NCBI GenBank assembly: GCA_934486455.1
Contig: CAKSPR010000026.1
Coordinates: 1-25,054, forward strand
Source: an uncultured Eubacteriales bacterium
Lineage (GTDB): Bacteria > Bacillota > Clostridia > Oscillospirales > Acutalibacteraceae
Direction: 5' to 3'
DNA length: 25,054 bases
A model generated the notes under the pieces. That model did not search any database. It had not been told where the DNA came from and was given only the letters and a program-made list of their open reading frames with translations. Shown one piece after another: positions 1-7,106 of the stretch. The position numbers and the translations under genes were made by a program. Positions within the stretch are counted from its first letter, which is position 1; every line of letters starts with the position of its first letter.

Positions 1-242
1 GGCTCCCACAGAGCGTCGTCATTGAACACCGATGTATTCTTGTCTGCCTTCTTGAACTCCCCGCCGGTGCTGTTGTTCTTATATGACAGCTCGATGTCCA
101 GGTTACCCGCCTGAATCTTGTTGACGCCGGTGGCGGCGGTGTCGGTGAACCAGGCGAAGGTCGAGCCCACCAGCATTGCAAGACAAACAATCATGGCAAG
201 TGCGCTTGTAAGCAATGCTCTTTTGGTGTTTTTGCTGTTCAT
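1..242 (-). CDS. SipW-type signal peptide exported protein, N-terminal part (3' end off window)
   Basis: The first 80 codons of an exported protein are present; the rest lies beyond the left edge. The N-terminus has a lysine/arginine start (MNSKNTKR), a hydrophobic core of about 20 residues and the run TFAWFTDTA, followed by GNLDIEL. This is the pattern of signal peptides processed by the SipW-type signal peptidase, found in TasA/camelysin-like surface or matrix proteins. The ATG at 242 has a strong ribosome site, GGAGGAG, about 6 bases upstream. The mature part seen so far is polar and Asn/Lys-rich. The mature fold cannot be named because only about 45 residues of it are visible. A good promoter lies upstream at 303-331. 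Confidence 0.8.
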   Translation of the reverse strand, partial: MNSKNTKRALLTSALAMIVCLAMLVGSTFAWFTDTAATGVNKIQAGNLDIELSYKNNSTGGEFKKADKNTSVFNDDALWE

Positions 243-302
243 TTTAAACTCCTCCAAAAAAATTATATTACAATATAAATGATACATTTAATTGCATTTA
301 TT

Positions 303-331
303 ATGATAGCACTTTAACAAGTTCTTGTCAA
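303..331 (-). promoter_or_regulatory. Sigma-A-type promoter of the SipW-signal protein gene
   Basis: Read on the minus strand, TTGACA (331-326) is followed after exactly 17 bases by TATCAT (308-303), a perfect -35 and a 5/6 -10. The expected transcript start is about 60 bases upstream of the ATG at 242. The leader between them is very AT-rich. Confidence 0.75.
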
Positions 332-378
332 TAATTTATAGAAAAAGGATTTGATTTCTGCGAAACGACGAAAGAAAT

Positions 379-425
379 GAAAAATCGGTGAACTCTTCGG
401 TCAAAAAGCCGTCAAATTCACCGAT
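379..425 (-). terminator. Intrinsic terminator closing the yebC/pseudokinase/radical SAM operon
   Basis: On the minus strand, ATCGGTGAA (392-384 side) pairs perfectly with TTCACCGAT (425-417 side), giving a 9-bp stem that is followed by a run of T. It lies about 130 bases past the stop of the radical SAM gene, and no other minus-strand gene lies between. Confidence 0.7.
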
Positions 426-556
426 ATTATGTGCCGGTTTTTTGTGCGGGGACTGCGGTCGAAGAGCGTGCGGCCGGTTTCCGTTTCCGCGGATGCTTAA
501 CCGCAACGCAAGCGTCCGATCACGATTTCGGCCGAGAAAAAACCGCGCATGACGGG

Positions 557-1468
557 TTAAAACTCCGAAAGATCGAAATCGGGGGTGTATTCCTCTTTGG
601 CCGAGCTTCTTTCCTGGCAAAAGCCGTAATCGACCCCTTTTTTTATCATATAATCGCAGACCCTGTTGTATTCCAGGGTAGTCAGCCGCCTGTTAAGCTC
701 CTTAAAGGGAAGAAGGTTGTTTCTTTGCGGGGTGTATTGGCTCATAAGACTGAAAAGCACCGTGCCCTTTTCAAAGGTGTCGGCAAAAAGGTCGATGACC
801 CCGTATGAATTTTCAAGATGGCCGGGAAGCACAAGGTGACGGACTATCATTCCCGACTTCAAAATACCGTCCTCGCCGAATTTGCAGGGGCCGACCTGAC
901 GGTACATTTCCCAAAGTGCCGCAAGGGCGGTTTTCGGATAATCGGACGCGGCCGAAAAAGCGGACGAAAGGGAGGAGTCGGAATATTTAAAATCGGGGAG
1001 ATATATCTGAATCTTGCCCTCCAACGCTTTAAGGGTATCGACCGATTCGTATCCCCCGCAGTTGTAAACAACGGGGATAGAGGGACGGTAAATTGACAGG
1101 GCGGCCGAAATTGCCGAAGAAAAATGGGTAGGGGTGACAAGATTGATGTTGTTTACCCCGCTTTTGTCGAGCCTTTCAAAAATTTTCGAAAGCCCGTCGA
1201 CAGTTATTTCCCGTCCGAAGCCGTCACGGCTGATTTTTTTGTTTTGGCAAAAAACGCACCTTAAATTGCAGCCCGAAAAAAATATTGCTCCCGAGCCTTT
1301 GTCCCCGCTGATACAGGGCTCTTCCCAAAAATGGGTCATGACCTTTGCCACAACGGGATTTTCCGAAACACCGCAAAAGCCTGCCCGAGACGGGCGGAAG
1401 GCTCCGCACTGCCTCGGACAGGCAAAACAAGGTTCATTCTTTAAAGATGAAAGGGTTGAATTGTCCAT
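557..1468 (-). CDS. PflX-like radical SAM protein (COG1313 family)
   Basis: This is a 303-residue radical SAM protein resembling pyruvate formate-lyase activating enzymes. The [4Fe-4S] motif CNLRCVFC (Cys67, Cys71, Cys74) follows FFSG, and the family signature HFWEEPCISG lies just before it (about 46-55). An N-terminal cysteine group (Cys14, Cys17, Cys21, Cys32; CFACPRQCG) suggests an extra metal or cluster site, as is usual in the PflX group. The activated substrate is unknown for this family; no pyruvate formate-lyase-like gene is nearby. I chose ATG 1468, which has AAGGA four bases upstream and starts about 13 residues before the first Cys pair. An in-frame GTG at 1528 would add 20 residues but has no clear ribosome site. 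It is the last gene of the yebC operon. Confidence 0.88.
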   Translation of the reverse strand: MDNSTLSSLKNEPCFACPRQCGAFRPSRAGFCGVSENPVVAKVMTHFWEEPCISGDKGSGAIFFSGCNLRCVFCQNKKISRDGFGREITVDGLSKIFERLDKSGVNNINLVTPTHFSSAISAALSIYRPSIPVVYNCGGYESVDTLKALEGKIQIYLPDFKYSDSSLSSAFSAASDYPKTALAALWEMYRQVGPCKFGEDGILKSGMIVRHLVLPGHLENSYGVIDLFADTFEKGTVLFSLMSQYTPQRNNLLPFKELNRRLTTLEYNRVCDYMIKKGVDYGFCQERSSAKEEYTPDFDLSEF

Positions 1469-1545
1469 AAATTCCTTTAGACGCGCTTTTTTGGTGCGCT
1501 TTTGTCTGCAAAACTCCTGAATATACACCTTTATCCGACAAATGC

Positions 1546-3312
1546 TTAATCGTTATTCCCGTCGCCGCCGTTATCGGTCGGATCGTCGACCCGGGTGGTT
1601 TCGGAGCTTTCCACGGAGGTATCGGGCTTTGAGGTGTGAGAGGTGGGCTTGCTTTCGGAAGGCTTGGGGGCGGGAACCGAGGATTCTTGGGCATTGCTGA
1701 CATAAATCTTTACGGCCATGTTGACATCGTAATTCTTTGTTCCGATGGGAGGGTCGATTTCGATGACCTTGCCGTATTTAACCGAGTCGGAATACTTTTC
1801 ATACTTGCTGATGTTGGCGGGAGAAAATCCGAGGGACACCAGCTGCAAAGCCGCTTCTTCATAGGATTTCCCCGAAAGGTCGGGAATGGTGGCGGTGGAG
1901 GGGCCGAGGCTTACGACCACCGAAATATCGGCGCTTTTGTCGGCGGGGATGTCGGTTCCCGCTTTAACGCTCTGCTCCATGATCTCGCCTGCGGCATAGT
2001 TGGTGCTGTACTTCTTTTCCGAAACGGTAAGATTGTAAATACTGCCGTATTTGGAAACGGCATCGGTGTATTTGATGCCGGTTATGTCGTCTACCTTGCG
2101 GGTCTTGCCCGAATCCACATAACTCAGCGCCGTGTCGGTGCTTATGGTCGAGGGCTCGGGAGTGGGCTCGGGATTTTTTGCGAAATAGGGCTTTAAAACA
2201 AAAATGTACAATACCGCCAGCACAATAACGGTCACTATCATGGCGACAAGCGCATATGTAACTCCGCGGCCCTTGGAACTCTTTTCGTTTTCACCGTCGG
2301 CATCTTCGCTTTCGTCGGTGGCATCGTCGCCGTCGTCGATGATGGTGCTGACCGGAGCGGAGGAGGAAAATTCGTTTCTCAGCTCCTCGGCGGAGGAGGT
2401 GCGGTCGGCCGGCATCACCTGGAGAGCGTTTGCCAGTGCCACAAGAGCGTGGCGGGGAATAGAGCGGGTAACGGCGGCGGGAATGGTGAGACTGTCGTTG
2501 GAGGCGCGCTCGGTGGCTACCGGCGGGTTTTCTCCCACAAGAGCCCTGTAAATAACGGCGGCAAAGGCGTAAATGTCGGTCTGAGGGCCTTTTTTGCCCT
2601 CAAATCCGTATTGCTCAATGGCCGAATATCCTGCAAAAAGCTCGGTTCTCAGGTCGCTTCTCTTGTCTCTTAAAGCAGGAACGGCAAAGGCCGAAAATTT
2701 TATCTTTCCCTCTCTTGTTATGAGCAGGGTCTTGGGCGAAATACCCCCGTGGCATATGCCCGCATTGTGAAGCGCCGAAAGGGTACCCAGCGCCGGCATG
2801 AGAAGCTGACGGGTCTGTTCAAAGGTAAGCACGTTTCCGTTGCGGGCGAGAAAATCCTCAAAGGTTATGCTTTCGGTATATTCGCTTATGCGGTAGCCCG
2901 TTCCGTTGGCCTCGAAAATGTCATAAACCGGGATGAGGGCGGGAAGCTCTCTCATTCTGCCGAGATCTCTCGAAAGGGCAAGGAATTCACCCAAATGCGC
3001 GTCGAAGGAGGCCTTAAACTGAGGCTTGACATCAACGGGAAGGGCGTCGATCCTGCGGTCGATCATTTCGGTGGGAAGAAATTCGCGGATGTATATGGGG
3101 GCCTGAAGAGTGTTGTCCCAGCCCATATATGTGGCGCCTTCTCCGTCGTTCGAAATGAGCTTTCCCACAAGGTATCTGTTCTCAAGCCACACCTTGGGCG
3201 GCATAAAGGGGGCGGTCTGAAGATGATCGTCGTGATAACCGCAGAAGGGGCAGGTATCGGCTCCGCCGTTGTCCTTCATACAGCCGAGGCAGAGGTTTTC
3301 AACATTTTGCAT
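1546..3312 (-). CDS. Membrane PASTA protein with zinc ribbon and degenerate Ser/Thr kinase domain (pseudokinase)
   Basis: The protein has 588 residues. The order is: zinc ribbon (Cys8, Cys11, Cys21, Cys24), a kinase-like domain (about 44-316), an acidic linker, one membrane helix (about 351-373), then two PASTA-like repeats (about 405-470 and 474-540) and a Pro/Ser/Thr-rich tail. This matches the layout of PrkC/Stk-type kinases that sense peptidoglycan fragments, with the kinase inside and PASTA repeats outside. Catalytic positions are lost: the VAIK lysine is Arg76 (IYIREF), HRD is HGG (188-190), the Mg-binding Asn of that loop is Thr195, and DFG is AFA (208-210). It is therefore likely a pseudokinase. 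ATG 3312 is chosen for its AAGGAG site; the longer reading (3405) runs into yebC. The gap to yebC is 34 bases, so the two are probably cotranscribed. Confidence 0.9.
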   Translation of the reverse strand: MQNVENLCLGCMKDNGGADTCPFCGYHDDHLQTAPFMPPKVWLENRYLVGKLISNDGEGATYMGWDNTLQAPIYIREFLPTEMIDRRIDALPVDVKPQFKASFDAHLGEFLALSRDLGRMRELPALIPVYDIFEANGTGYRISEYTESITFEDFLARNGNVLTFEQTRQLLMPALGTLSALHNAGICHGGISPKTLLITREGKIKFSAFAVPALRDKRSDLRTELFAGYSAIEQYGFEGKKGPQTDIYAFAAVIYRALVGENPPVATERASNDSLTIPAAVTRSIPRHALVALANALQVMPADRTSSAEELRNEFSSSAPVSTIIDDGDDATDESEDADGENEKSSKGRGVTYALVAMIVTVIVLAVLYIFVLKPYFAKNPEPTPEPSTISTDTALSYVDSGKTRKVDDITGIKYTDAVSKYGSIYNLTVSEKKYSTNYAAGEIMEQSVKAGTDIPADKSADISVVVSLGPSTATIPDLSGKSYEEAALQLVSLGFSPANISKYEKYSDSVKYGKVIEIDPPIGTKNYDVNMAVKIYVSNAQESSVPAPKPSESKPTSHTSKPDTSVESSETTRVDDPTDNGGDGNND

Positions 3313-3346
3313 TGTATTCAGCTCCTTAAAAAGAATGGGTCGGGCA

Positions 3347-4078
3347 TTACTCGGGCATGTTTTCCCAGTTGTGCCAAACGGCCTGAATGTCGTCGTTTTC
3401 TTCAAGCATGTCGATGAGCTTTTGCATTTTTACGGCATTGTCGGGGTCATTTATCGAAGCGCCGGTAGAGGGGATATATTCCACCTCGGCGCTGACAAAG
3501 CCGTATCCCTTGGCATCAAGTGCGTCGCGTACGGCTCCGAGATCGTTGGGCTCGGTGGAAATTTCAAAAAGCTCGCCGTCGGAATTAAAATCGGATGCGC
3601 CCGCATCGAGAGCGTCCTCCATGACCGTATCTTCAGAAAGGCCCTCGGCCGCTATGCGAAGCATACCAGTGCGGTTGAACATAAACATGACCGAGCCGGG
3701 TTGACCGAGATTGCCGCCGTTCTTATCGAAATAGTGGCGAAGATCGCCGGCGGTGCGGTTGCGGTTGTCGGTCAGCGTCTCGACCACGACGGCCACACCC
3801 TCGGGACCGTATCCTTCGTAAGTGATGTTTTCATATTCTCTGCCGTCGCCCTCTCCGGCGGCCTTTTTGATTATGCGGTCGATGTTGTCGTTGGGGACAT
3901 TGTTGGCCTTTGCCTTGGCGATGCAGTCGCGAAGCTTGGAGTTGTTTTCGGGATCGGGGCCTCCCTCTCTTACCACAATGGCCATCTCACGGCCGATCTT
4001 GGTAAAGATCTTGGCCTTTTGGGCGTCGGTTTTTTCTTTCTTTCTTTTTATGTTGTTCCACTTGGAATGTCCTGACAT
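3347..4078 (-). CDS. yebC: YebC/PmpR (TACO1) family protein
   Basis: A full-length 243-residue member of the YebC/PmpR family. The highly conserved N-terminus (SGHSKWNNIK, then KIFTKIGREM) and the segment NDNIDRIIKKA are both present, as are GYGPEGVAVVVE and the NGGNLGQPGSV stretch. Family members are described as transcriptional regulators, and more recently as ribosome-associated factors that help translation of proline-rich stretches; the sequence alone does not separate these roles. The ATG has GGAGG about 9 bases upstream. It is the first gene of a three-gene minus-strand operon with its own promoter at 4118-4146. Confidence 0.96.
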   Translation of the reverse strand: MSGHSKWNNIKRKKEKTDAQKAKIFTKIGREMAIVVREGGPDPENNSKLRDCIAKAKANNVPNDNIDRIIKKAAGEGDGREYENITYEGYGPEGVAVVVETLTDNRNRTAGDLRHYFDKNGGNLGQPGSVMFMFNRTGMLRIAAEGLSEDTVMEDALDAGASDFNSDGELFEISTEPNDLGAVRDALDAKGYGFVSAEVEYIPSTGASINDPDNAVKMQKLIDMLEENDDIQAVWHNWENMPE

Positions 4079-4117
4079 AAAGTCGTCCTCCGATTAAAAA
4101 TATAAAATTATCAATTT

Positions 4118-4146
4118 ATTTTACCACACCGCTATTATAAATTCAA
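4118..4146 (-). promoter_or_regulatory. Promoter of the yebC operon
   Basis: On the minus strand, TTGAAT (4146-4141) and TAAAAT (4123-4118) are separated by 17 bases. The transcript would begin about 35 bases upstream of the yebC ATG. It sits back to back with the candidate biotin ligase promoter. Confidence 0.65.
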
Positions 4147-4151
4147 CCCCC

Positions 4152-4180
4152 TTGAAACCAAATAAAAATTGTGTTAAATT
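4152..4180 (+). promoter_or_regulatory. Candidate promoter for the biotin ligase gene cluster
   Basis: TTGAAA (4152-4157) and TAAATT (4175-4180) are 17 bases apart; the -10 matches only 4 of 6 positions. The leader would be about 120 bases. Within it, CGGCATT (near 4223) and AATGCCG (near 4249) can pair around an inner GGG/CCC, so it may fold. No HTH domain fits in this leader, so the ligase does not appear to be the BirA repressor type. Confidence 0.45.
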
Positions 4181-4309
4181 AAAGCGGAAGCGGTTGACGA
4201 GGCAGGCATAAGCCCGCAGCCGCGGCATTAGGGAATCTGCCCGGCCGAAATGCCGAACACCCTTATATCGTATCGGCCCCGCGGCAAGGAACGCCTTTCG
4301 GAGGGATGA

Positions 4310-5104
4310 AAAACGGAAAAGCTTGATAAAAAGGAAATTGAAAAAAACCTTAAAAGCCCCATTAAAACAATTATAAAGTCATCCACCCTTTCGACAAATG
4401 CCGACTGCAAGCTGCTTTGCAAAGAGCTCGACGGGGACTTTCTCGTGGCCGCCGACAGCCAGACCGACGGTCGGGGAACGAGGGGAAGAAGCTTTTTTTG
4501 CTACGACGGCGGGCTGTATTTCAGCCTTGTTAAAGGCCTTGACGAAAATGCAGTCGAGCGGGTGACTCCTCTTGCGGCCGTGGCGGTGTGCCGTGCCGTC
4601 GAAGGGCTGACCGGAAAGAAGCCCCTGATAAAGTGGGTAAATGACATATATCTCGACGGCAAAAAAATCTGCGGAATACTTTGCCAAAGGATTTGCGACG
4701 GGGAAGGAAAGGAACGGGTAATAATAGGAATAGGCGTTAATGTTACCGAGCCGGAAAATGGTTTTCCGAAGCAGATAAAGGAGCGGGCGGGAGCAATATT
4801 TCCGTGCGGTCAAAGCGGGACTTGCGAAAAGCAATGCTTTAAAAGCCGCCTCTGCGCCGAGACGGTCAACGAAATATACGGCCTGTTTGAAAAGGACGGC
4901 GAGCTGATACTGTCGGAATATAAAAAAAGAATGTTTTTGCTTGGCAGGGAAATAAGCTTTTGCCGAAACGGGGAGACATTTAAGGCAACGGCCGAGGACA
5001 TAGCAAGGGATTTTTCTCTGCTCGTCAGACTGAGGGAGGGTGAGACAAAACATCTTTCCTCGGGAGATGTCATGTTGACGGAAGACACCCTTCGGCAGGA
5101 TTGA
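4310..5104 (+). CDS. birA: Biotin--[acetyl-CoA carboxylase] ligase, catalytic domain only; start codon unresolved
   Basis: The ligase attaches biotin to carrier proteins through biotinyl-AMP. Motifs are clear: STN near 4391-4399, QTDGRGTRGR (biotin/ATP loop), KWVNDIYLDGKKICGIL and IGIGVNV. The frame is open from 4310, after a TGA at 4307-4309, giving up to 264 codons, normal for a ligase without the DNA-binding domain. No ATG, GTG or TTG lies in frame before the STN motif; the first GTG (4445) would cut it off. An ATG at 4306 next to GGAGGG is in another frame and reaches a stop after six codons. Removing one A from the five-A run at 4309-4313 would join that ATG to this frame as MKTEKLDKK. 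So this is a sequencing or real frameshift, or a rare start codon. A hotdog thioesterase follows after 47 bases. Confidence 0.85.
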   Translation, partial: KTEKLDKKEIEKNLKSPIKTIIKSSTLSTNADCKLLCKELDGDFLVAADSQTDGRGTRGRSFFCYDGGLYFSLVKGLDENAVERVTPLAAVAVCRAVEGLTGKKPLIKWVNDIYLDGKKICGILCQRICDGEGKERVIIGIGVNVTEPENGFPKQIKERAGAIFPCGQSGTCEKQCFKSRLCAETVNEIYGLFEKDGELILSEYKKRMFLLGREISFCRNGETFKATAEDIARDFSLLVRLREGETKHLSSGDVMLTEDTLRQD

Positions 5105-5151
5105 TCTTTAACATATAATAAACGCATCAACAGCAAACGGAGTGATAAACA

Positions 5152-5577
5152 ATGGATTTAAACGAGGCAAGAAGATTTTTTTCGGGCGACGCTTTTGCGG
5201 TAGAACAGGCGGGAGCGGTAATTGAAGAAATAGGCGAGGGTTATGCCCTTTGTAGCATGGAATACGGAAGGAAACATCTCAATGCGGCGGGAACGGTCAT
5301 GGGCGGCGCGATTTTCACTTTGGCCGATTTTGCCTTTGCCGTGGCTGCAAACTGCGGAGGGAGGCTGACGGTATCGCTGTCCTCTCAGATAAATTTTATG
5401 GCCGCCCCCAAAGGCGGAAGACTGTTTGCAAAAGCGCAGTGCATAAAGAGCGGGCGACACACCTGCTTTTATTCGGTGGAAATAACCGACAACGAGGCGC
5501 GCAAGGTGGCCGAAGTGACCGTCACCGGTTATATAAAAGAGCCGCAGGGCGGCGAAAACGCAAAACCGACGGTCTGA
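5152..5577 (+). CDS. PaaI-like hotdog-fold acyl-CoA thioesterase
   Basis: A 141-residue single-domain hotdog protein. The core helix segment GTVMGGAIFTLADFAFAVAAN (in pieces: GTVMGG, then TLADFAF) matches PaaI-type thioesterases; Asp59 of LAD is the likely catalytic acid. The usual His of the HGG turn is Met here (VMGG), a variant I recall from clostridial relatives, so it is not evidence of inactivity. The beta strand SLSSQINFMAAPKGG and the C-terminal AEVTVTGYI fit the fold. It likely hydrolyses small acyl- or aryl-CoA esters in the cytoplasm; the substrate is unknown. The ATG has GGAG upstream. It lies 47 bases after the biotin ligase, in the same direction. Confidence 0.87.
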   Translation: MDLNEARRFFSGDAFAVEQAGAVIEEIGEGYALCSMEYGRKHLNAAGTVMGGAIFTLADFAFAVAANCGGRLTVSLSSQINFMAAPKGGRLFAKAQCIKSGRHTCFYSVEITDNEARKVAEVTVTGYIKEPQGGENAKPTV

Positions 5578-5759
5578 ATAGGCATACCGTGCAGCGGCGA
5601 GCGGCCAAGGCACAGGGCCGCAGCACATATCGGCAAGCATACATCGGCAAGCAAGAAAACCCCCGGTTGACGGCCGTAAGACTGTAAAAACACAATGCAA
5701 AACGACAAAACCCACGGTACGGGGTACACCTCCGCAGGGCGGATAAGGGAGCGATCATC

Positions 5760-6527
5760 TTGGACAGGAGAAAATTGTTCATAAAGGGAATGAAGGACGG
5801 AATACCCATTTTTCTCGGTTATCTGTCGGTGTCCTTCGGATTCGGAATATTGGCGGTCAAAAGCGGCATATCGGCCTTTTTTGCCACCCTTATTTCCCTT
5901 ACGAATCTGACCTCGGCCGGTCAGGCGGCGGGGGTGCTGATAATCGCCTCGGGAGGCACTCTTATAGAAATGACACTGACCCAGGCGGTCATAAACATCC
6001 GTTATTCCCTTATGGCAATCTCCCTTTCCCAAAAGCTTTCGGAGGATTTCACGGTGCCGAAAAGACTGCTGGTTTCTTATGGCATAACCGATGAGATATT
6101 TGCCGTGGCGGCCTCAAAGCCCTTTCTTGTGACGCCCGAATATATGGCGGGACTTATATCGGTCTCGACGGTGGGCTGGTGCGCGGGAACGGCTCTCGGA
6201 GGGGTGGCCGGAAACCTTATGCCCGAAGCCGTGACCAACGCCATGGGAATACTTCTTTACGGAATGTTCCTTGCCATAATCATACCTGCGGCCAGAAAAG
6301 AGCTGCGCATTTTGTGCGTAATATCGGCTGCTGCTGCCGTGAGCGTTGTTTTCAGGTTCCTTCTGCCGGCGGTGGACGGAGGCTTTGCCATAATCATAAG
6401 CGCCGTTGCCGCGGCGGCCTTCGGAGCTCTCGTTTTCCCGAGGAACAACGGGCGGGACGGCGAAAATGCCGACGGGCAAAGCGGCGGAACATCCGACGAG
6501 CGGGCACAGGAGGGGCAGGGCGCATGA
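5760..6527 (+). CDS. azlC: AzlC-family branched-chain amino acid exporter subunit
   Basis: A 255-residue multi-pass membrane protein. The opening GMKDGIPIFLGYLSVSFGFGILA and the segment TSAGQAAG...LTQAVINIRYSLM are typical of AzlC, the large subunit of the AzlCD exporter of branched-chain amino acids. The chosen start is TTG 5760, which has AGGGAG about 8 bases upstream; an ATG at 5790 has no better site. The C-terminus ends in an unusual hydrophilic tail of about 30 Gly/Asp/Glu-rich residues. The stop overlaps the azlD start (ATGA), so the pair is translationally coupled. The 182-base gap before it contains two copies of ATCGGCAAGCA near 5626-5652 and no obvious promoter. Confidence 0.93.
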   Translation: MDRRKLFIKGMKDGIPIFLGYLSVSFGFGILAVKSGISAFFATLISLTNLTSAGQAAGVLIIASGGTLIEMTLTQAVINIRYSLMAISLSQKLSEDFTVPKRLLVSYGITDEIFAVAASKPFLVTPEYMAGLISVSTVGWCAGTALGGVAGNLMPEAVTNAMGILLYGMFLAIIIPAARKELRILCVISAAAAVSVVFRFLLPAVDGGFAIIISAVAAAAFGALVFPRNNGRDGENADGQSGGTSDERAQEGQGA

Positions 6528-6823
6528 GCATAATCGTTTATATTGCCGTTATGGCGCTGGTAACCTACCTCATTCGCGCCATTCCCTTTACGGTCTTTAA
6601 GAAAAAGATAACCTCCCCTTTTTTGCAGGACTTTCTTTTTTACATACCCTATGCCGTGCTTGCGGCCATGACCGTGCCGGCCATATTCTATTCGACAGGG
6701 AGCAAGATCACTGCGGCGGTGGGGACTGCGGCGGCCGTTATACTGGCCTATTTTAAGTGTCCTCTTATAGTTGTGGCACTTGCGGCTGCTGCTGCGGCTC
6801 TGGTAACCGGATTTATAATCTGA
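6524..6823 (+). CDS. azlD: AzlD-family branched-chain amino acid exporter small subunit
   Basis: A 99-residue protein with three or four membrane helices. It begins MSIIVYIAVMALVTYLIRA(I)PF, where the YLIRAIPF pattern is characteristic of AzlD, and continues with FLFYIPYAVLAAMTVPAIF. It partners AzlC in export of branched-chain amino acids or their analogues. The ATG overlaps the azlC stop by four bases and has AGGAGG inside the end of azlC. A terminator follows at 6851-6906. Confidence 0.93.
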   Translation: MSIIVYIAVMALVTYLIRAIPFTVFKKKITSPFLQDFLFYIPYAVLAAMTVPAIFYSTGSKITAAVGTAAAVILAYFKCPLIVVALAAAAAALVTGFII

Positions 6824-6850
6824 TTGACGGCCGATAAGACAAAAGAAACA

Positions 6851-6906
6851 AACGGCAACGCCAAAGGACGGCGCGTCTGTGCGCTCCGAAGGCGGGTGCC
6901 GTTTTT
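6851..6906 (+). terminator. Intrinsic terminator after azlD
   Basis: AACGGCA (6851-6857) pairs with TGCCGTT (6897-6903), and an inner GCC pairs with GGC at 6891-6893. A run of five T ends at 6906. The loop is long and GC-rich. Confidence 0.65.
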
Positions 6907-7106
6907 GCTGCGGCACACACCTAAAGAGGCGCCGAAAGAGCAGGGCAAAAGCCGCCTTAAAATTCCAAAAAGAAACAAACATCTCCCAAAAGCATTATGT
7001 TAACTTATTCTTTTTAATTTTTAAAAACATTGTTTCATCTTTATTAAAACTTAATTCACATCCGTGGGGTATATTAAAAACGCGGTAAGGAAAGGAGAAC
7101 CTTATT

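Noticed and set aside
3269..4075. 268-codon open frame on the plus strand opposite yebC
   Set aside because: It mirrors yebC; the translated protein has no domain signature and no ribosome site of note.
5626..5652. Two copies of ATCGGCAAGCA before azlC as a possible attachment site or operator
   Set aside because: The repeat is short, about 16 bases apart, not palindromic and not near a recognisable promoter or integrase.
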